DNA of 64,000 nucleotides. Source: Acanthosoma haemorrhoidale (lineage: Eukaryota; Arthropoda; Insecta; Hemiptera; Acanthosomatidae). The first letter of the stretch is position 1, and each line of letters opens with the position of its first letter. The position numbers were made by a program, and so were the translations under genes. Positions 59,501-64,000 of the stretch are shown here, in pieces. The notes under the pieces were generated by a model. That model saw nothing but the letters and a program-made list of their open reading frames with translations, had not been told where the DNA came from and did not search any database. Location of the stretch: positions 115,007,866 through 115,071,865 of the forward strand of contig OV884011.1 in NCBI GenBank assembly GCA_930367205.1, in the 5' to 3' direction.

Positions 59501-60512
59501 GTGTGATTTCGATATAAAATAAAGAAAAAATGTGAGTGAGAATTGCTGAGGTGCTCTGTTTTACTTGAACACAAATTTATCTGTTCCAATAACCTCGAGG
59601 TTACGGATGGATTTATCATTAATTAGTCGTTAAGTTTACTAAGACCTTCACGAACTGTGAGTACACTGATATTCATTTTCTGAGTGGGTTTTGTCACGGC
59701 ATTGCGCTTAATGCACCGCGCGAGTGCCCAATTTGGTACCTTGATCAGCCTCTCAGGACGTAACTCAGATGCTTACACGAGACACACTAACGTTTATTAG
59801 ATAAGGTCTAAAATTGCGTTATCAATAGGATAAATAAAACTCCTCGGTTTCTAACAAGGGACAGAGCATGTGAAGCTGGGAATCCTTACTTCACATTTAA
59901 CAGAAATTATGATAAAATCAGATAGATTCTTTGAGTTATTTCAGTATGAATTATTTTTAAGATCGAAATTGTAGAACATGCATACAGACACACAAGCCTT
60001 CCCTCCTCGAAAATGAGACTAAAATGAAAGTAGAAACCCTCCCTTTAGGCTCTACAATAATATCTAATTAGTATTACCAGGATACAAGGATTGCAATTAC
60101 CCATAACACATCAGCTGTGCGGGCTTAGGCACTTGAAGGGACAATGCATATTTACTGTAACATATTTGCCTTGCAGTTTAAAGCTTTGTTGCTATAAAAA
60201 TGTATATACTGTATAAATTTACAGTTTCTTGACTGAAATTGTGAGGCTTGGGAGAGAGGATAGGAGGGCAGCATTATGCTCCAACAGCTAAGTTTTCCCC
60301 ACAACCCATTGAATGAACTATTCTATTGCAACTTTGCGAGACCTGAAAGGGGCTTCGGAATCCTTCGCTATCAGATCTGATTTCACTTTATATTTTAAAA
60401 AACATTTGTAAATAGGTTTCCTGCGAATAATTTATTCTTGCATAGTCCTAATTTCGAGGGATTTTAGATTTTTTTCTTGTTAATTTAAATAATTACAAAC
60501 CTTCATCATCAA
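56539..60512. other. AT-rich noncoding stretch
   Basis: A faint A/B-repeat core match lies at 56917-56970. The plus-strand frame at about 57093-57245 reads TLKRKQKVLANWTQAATLYA and then becomes low complexity; it looks somewhat protein-like but has no domain. Nothing else is supported. Confidence 0.45.
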
Positions 60513-60652
60513 TATGAAAATTTTTTGGGCTATAATTACAATCTGCCTTTTATAAGGCAATAAGTAATAAGATAAATGCTCTCATTCATACCATATTTAC
60601 AGTTCATCATTCACTCGCTCATTCATACAATATTTACAGAATTATGAAAATT
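60513..60652 (-). mobile_element. LINE 3'-tail insertion with 10-bp target duplication
   Basis: TATGAAAATT at 60513-60522 and 60643-60652 brackets 120 bases that match the 14660-14780 tail in inverse: minus strand CTGTAAATATTGTATGAATGA, CTGTAAATATGGTATGAATG, AAGGCAGATTGTAATTATAG. Confidence 0.8.
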
Positions 60653-61126
60653 GACGTTCTGATTAATAATCGATAAAGAACAAGCAACTCATAAGCGGCT
60701 CCAGTGTATTATAAGTTTAAGTAGTTGGAACATCATTTAACTTTTGATGACTCCTTCAAATAGAATTTCTTTATGATAGAAAAAATCTTGAATTCCTGAT
60801 TAATTAATTTAAAGTTAAAATTCAGTTTTTTTTCATGACTTTCTGTTTTATATTATATGGTTGTTTCGATCTATAACCTAAACTTTTTCCAATAACCAAT
60901 CTTTAATGTTACTAGCTTCGATACTCTTCACTATGATCTCCCACATTACAGAAAAATGCCATGCTTTTTACAAGTGAATGTGGTATCCTTTTCACACGCA
61001 TGTTTCACCGTGCATATAACATCGCTAAAGAGATTGTTCAAGTTAATAGTGAAAACGTCATGCGTTGTGAAGAGATCCGCCTTTTCACTGCCAGAGTACA
61101 TACAATATGACTACCGCGTTATGCTT
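60653..61126. other. AT-rich noncoding stretch
   Basis: No supported feature. The plus-strand frame at 60956-61180 has no domain. Confidence 0.45.
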
Positions 61127-61482
61127 TTAGAAGCGTTGACGACAAAGAGGAAACGGCCACCGGAGGACTGCAATGGCTAGATAGATCCCTGACGTGGTGC
61201 TGGGGGAATTTAAAATAGGGCGATCGGCGAAGACTCCCATGACGAAGAGCTTGAGAGCCACGGAAGGCCTTTCGAAAGTGGTTATATCAGCCGGGACGAA
61301 AGCCCCTCCCCCCCCCCCCACTGGGTTTGCATAACCCTTCGGTTCCGCTGACCGATCCAGCCGTACCAAGGCCGTTCTTGGGCTCCATCAAGTCCTCCTT
61401 GTATACCATCTGGTCCAGATCGGGGATCAGGGTGATCGGCTTTCTCTCAACTGCAATATCCATCGTCAACATATCAAGAGTT
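61127..61482 (-). pseudogene. Unidentified gene or exon remnant, frameshifted at a G run
   Basis: After a good acceptor (TTATTTGTTAGTTGCAG) the minus strand reads TLDMLTMDIAVERKPITLIP, then DLDQMVYKEDLMEPKNGLGT and GSVSGTEG in one frame. At a 12-base G run (plus-strand C run 61308-61319) the coding-like signal switches to another frame: FVPADITTFERPSVALKLFV, then MGVFADRPILNSPSTTSGIY, ending at 61127. Composition is much more GC-rich than the flanks. I recognise no family. A frameshifted host exon, a retrocopy or a transposon gene are all possible. Confidence 0.4.
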
Positions 61483-62199
61483 CTGCAACTAACAAATAAC
61501 TTCAAAACCCGAAGGGAAAGGTTCTTCTTTCAAACAGGTATTGTACAATTGTCTATTCGCCTGTTGGTCTTTCCGTTTCTAATAGTAAATATATGATAAA
61601 TAGCTAATTTTTTTCAAAGTACACAGGCTTACAAGATATACCCCCCCCTTCATTAAAGTCGGAAGACATAAAGAAGTCCCTAGTTATTAGTCATCAATAT
61701 CAGAATAAGAAAATTCATGGTCATCGAGTTAGTCAAGCTGATTTACGAGTATACACATTTCATTATAAAGACCAAATATTTACTAGCTATTCATTCAGGT
61801 TTACAGATCTTATTGTATTATTGGTAGATAACTCACTTTGACTAACCAGCAGTATAGTAAAAATCGAGGTACAGTAAAGGTAAAATAAGAACACTAAAAA
61901 AAAATTGAACCGTTGACAAAACTTCGTAAAGACATTTCATTTGTCATGAGAATAAAGTATAAAACAAAAGTCTTTAAAAAATTCTATGATGGAAGGGTAT
62001 TTTTGGGGGTGGGGGCGGGGAACCGTGGGTTTTGAAATTAGTTTTGGTGCAATCTAGGCCAGTTTTCTAAGTATTTTTGAACGCTCAATCTAATGAACAC
62101 AAAAGCAAGACTATATAGCACCCTAAAAAAAGTTAGGTTCGTTTTATAGACAAAAATACACGTATTATTTATTATAATGTTTTACTATTGAAAGGGACC
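61483..62199. other. Noncoding, with a G-quadruplex motif
   Basis: Mostly AT-rich. An 8-base C run lies at 61641-61648 and a G-quadruplex motif at 62005-62029. Confidence 0.5.
62005..62029 (+). other. G-quadruplex motif
   Basis: G5-T-G5-C-G4, then six bases and G3: four G tracts with short loops, meeting the standard G3+N1-7 pattern. It stands in AT-rich DNA. Confidence 0.75.
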
Positions 62200-62402
62200 A
62201 AAAATGATTTTTTTGTTTTTTCCGGTTTCAATCAATTTTATTAAGATAAAAATTACAATCTGCCTTTTATTAGACAATGAGTAATTGAGATAAATGTCAT
62301 CATTCATACCATATTTACAATTCATCATTCACTCGATCATTCATACAATATTACAAACAGCTCAGAGGCCCCCCAAGTCCATAAGGGAAAAAAAAAATGA
62401 TT
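62200..62402 (-). mobile_element. LINE 3'-tail insertion with 10-bp target duplication
   Basis: AAAAATGATT at 62200-62209 and 62393-62402 brackets a minus-strand copy of the LINE tail: GGACTTGGGGGGCCTCTGAG, CTGTTTGTAATATTGTATG, ATTGTAAATATGGTATGAATG, GGCAGATTGTAATTTTTATC. Its 5' end lies at nearly the same element position as the copy at 45720. Confidence 0.8.
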
Positions 62403-62559
62403 AAACGTAGTTAATGAAAAACCCAAATATAATAAAAAACTGTACGACCAAATAATAAAATAAGTAAGTATCAGTGAAAAATAAAAATAGTATATATTAT
62501 TTAGTTTAAGTAATGAAATAATATCCAAAATTTTGATAAAACACTAGAAATTATACATG

Positions 62560-63260
62560 AACAATTCGGGTTTTGTATGCTAATCATCTCTTTCTGAGTC
62601 AAGGGTCAAGGGCTGCCATAAGCACAACTTTTTCAAATCCTGGCCTATCAATTGCAGGTTGAAGCTCTTGATCCATTTAAATTGTGGTGTTAACAATTGG
62701 AGCATCTCTTGCATAACAAGCTTGTATCACTTCAAAGATGCTTTTTTGATGGGAGGTTGTCAGAATTTTAATCAGAGGCTTTTTTGTTTTGGGGTTGAGA
62801 AATCGCTTTTGATTCCCGCACACTGGCGTACTCTTTTTGTTCAGAAGTTGAGACGCATACTGTTTGTATCACCATAAGTGTTCAGATGTTTTAATGCTGT
62901 CGTTGTTATTGTACCCATCAAATACAATGACAGTGGATTTAGAATGCTTTTGAACTCATATCTCACATAGACCTCACATGCATCATTGAAGAATCTGAAA
63001 GTTGACTTGTTCCATTTCACTGAATAAAATAAGTAGCCTCAGTCAATTATGAAGGTGTCAACACCTTCAAGAAGATTCTCGTCGATGTTTTTCGGCTCAT
63101 TGCATACAGCTGACTTGACTGTTTTTCTTTTTGGAGCAATTTCGTATTCGAAATAACTGGATAAGTCGACAATTGGGGTTTTTCTCTCTCAGAAAGTTGT
63201 AGACAGTTTAGAAATTGACAGCAAGTAGATGTTCCTTGCTTTCGAATAATGTAAATTACC
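62560..63260 (-). pseudogene. Decayed PIN/FEN-like uncharacterised protein (mobile-element-linked family)
   Basis: Minus-strand reading, across stops and frame changes: a YFEYEIAPKRKTVKSAV segment (about 63100-63160), a VDTFIID.GYLFYSVKWNKS block where the family has VVDGG.LLH.V.W (63000-63065), TVIVFDGYNNNDSIKTSEHL (62875-62935), then FLNPKTKKPLIKIL (about 62775) and FEVIQACYARDAPIVNTTI (62680-62735). The motif order fits a protein family that I recall from many arthropod genomes, with a conserved VDGG, an FDGY...EH, and DAD residues suggestive of a PIN or flap-endonuclease fold. Its role is unknown. At least two stops and a frameshift make this copy inactive. N-terminal and C-terminal regions are not found. 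Confidence 0.55.
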
Positions 63261-64000
63261 ACTGCAAATTAAGTAAAGCTTCCTCATTTTGACTGTGTAC
63301 AATTGAAGCACAATAATGCACTCACACTTTTTCAGTGTGTTCTTTTTGGTCAGCGGTGTAATAGTGCAATCTAAATTTAGAATTAAGGCACTGGTACAAT
63401 GGTATGAATATCAGGAAGGCAGCTCTTCTGATCTCCAAGGATCGTGTTCTCAATCAAAATAATAAACAATGTGTGTATGTTCGTTTATAAAAACGACTAT
63501 AACTTTTTGTAGGGGATCTATTCTTCTCGTCTTGCTATTGTTTGCATTAGACCCAGCGTCAAAAAATACCCAAAAAACATGCGTCACTTGCCTAATTATA
63601 CTAAAACTATACTACATCTTACAAAATTTTATGGACTGTTTTGATTCTTTATTCTCAAGACCACGTTTTTACTAAATTTTTTTTTGGTACTGCTTGAAAT
63701 GTAGAAGGAGCCAATGTGGGGCGTTATACCCATTTTATCCAGAAGGATGGCCTAATTCACAATTAAAAGCAAATAATAATAATTTCAGGACCATATTACA
63801 AATTAGTTATTATCAAATTTAACAATGGACATTTGTGCTGAAGAATAATACAATCATTTCTATAAATATCACGTATACACTATAGCGTTTTTATATCCAC
63901 ATACAGTGATATAAACATGATGTAGGTCCTCTAATTATATGGTTTTAATAGTTTTTTTCAAAAAAATCACAAAATTTGTTTTAGCTTCGAACCCGGAGAA
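63261..64000. other. AT-rich noncoding stretch to the window edge
   Basis: No supported gene. The last 15 bases, read on the minus strand, contain CGGGTTCGAAGC, which resembles a pol III B box and may belong to an element that continues outside the window. Confidence 0.4.

Noticed and set aside
1..64000. CRISPR arrays, bacterial operons, rRNA, organelle insertions
   Set aside because: No regularly spaced repeats, no ribosome-binding sites with long frames, no rRNA-like or mitochondrial gene stretches were seen.

Overview
The window looks like nuclear DNA of an arthropod, most likely an insect. It is AT-rich (about one third G+C by eye), has almost no long open reading frames, and is littered with decayed jockey-type and RNase H-bearing non-LTR retrotransposons, hAT-related transposons, solo LTRs and tRNA-like SINE heads. 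A hemipteran-like genome is my guess only. There is no operon structure, no CRISPR array, no rRNA and no intact tRNA. Most of the sequence is probably intergenic or deep intron.

Layout. 1-9 kb: AT-rich noncoding DNA with a foldback MITE (2393-2596), a short candidate exon (5581-5655, +) and the first copy of a hAT-like nonautonomous element (6500-7070). 8.8-16.2 kb is the densest mobile-element cluster. It holds an LTR-like block (8833-9471), a minus-strand 'half-LINE' that carries only a gag/ORF1 gene followed directly by its own AATAAA and poly(A) (about 9475-11043), a 285-bp direct repeat at its 5' side, a hAT transposase relic split by a 1.7-kb jockey-like LINE, and a solo LTR with a perfect 5-bp target duplication (15490-16177). 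16-24 kb is mostly empty apart from a 20-bp-stem hairpin (19929-19978), two candidate exons and a minus-strand LINE with RNase H and a terminal zinc finger. 27-34 kb holds several minus-strand pieces of the same jockey-like LINE.

35-43 kb contains the most striking pattern. At two unrelated places (35662-35966 and 42925-43220), two poly(A)-tailed retroposons of one family sit side by side in one target site, giving three copies of one target duplication. At the second place the host sequence is a LINE ORF2 whose reading frame continues exactly across the insertions. A second hAT-like MITE (40356-40849), a candidate minus-strand exon (36894-36951) and a possible zero-length 'recursive' splice site (41658/41659) lie nearby. 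45-64 kb holds unidentified coding-like islands, several LINE 3' tails with clear target duplications, tRNA-like SINE heads, a long-armed palindromic MITE (about 53961-54134), a third shortened LTR (56320-56538), a G-quadruplex motif and a decayed copy of a PIN/FEN-like uncharacterised family (about 62560-63260).

Nothing here is clearly an intact host gene. Candidate exons are proposed only where splice signals and an open frame coincide. They lie on both strands and cannot be joined into a gene model from this window alone.
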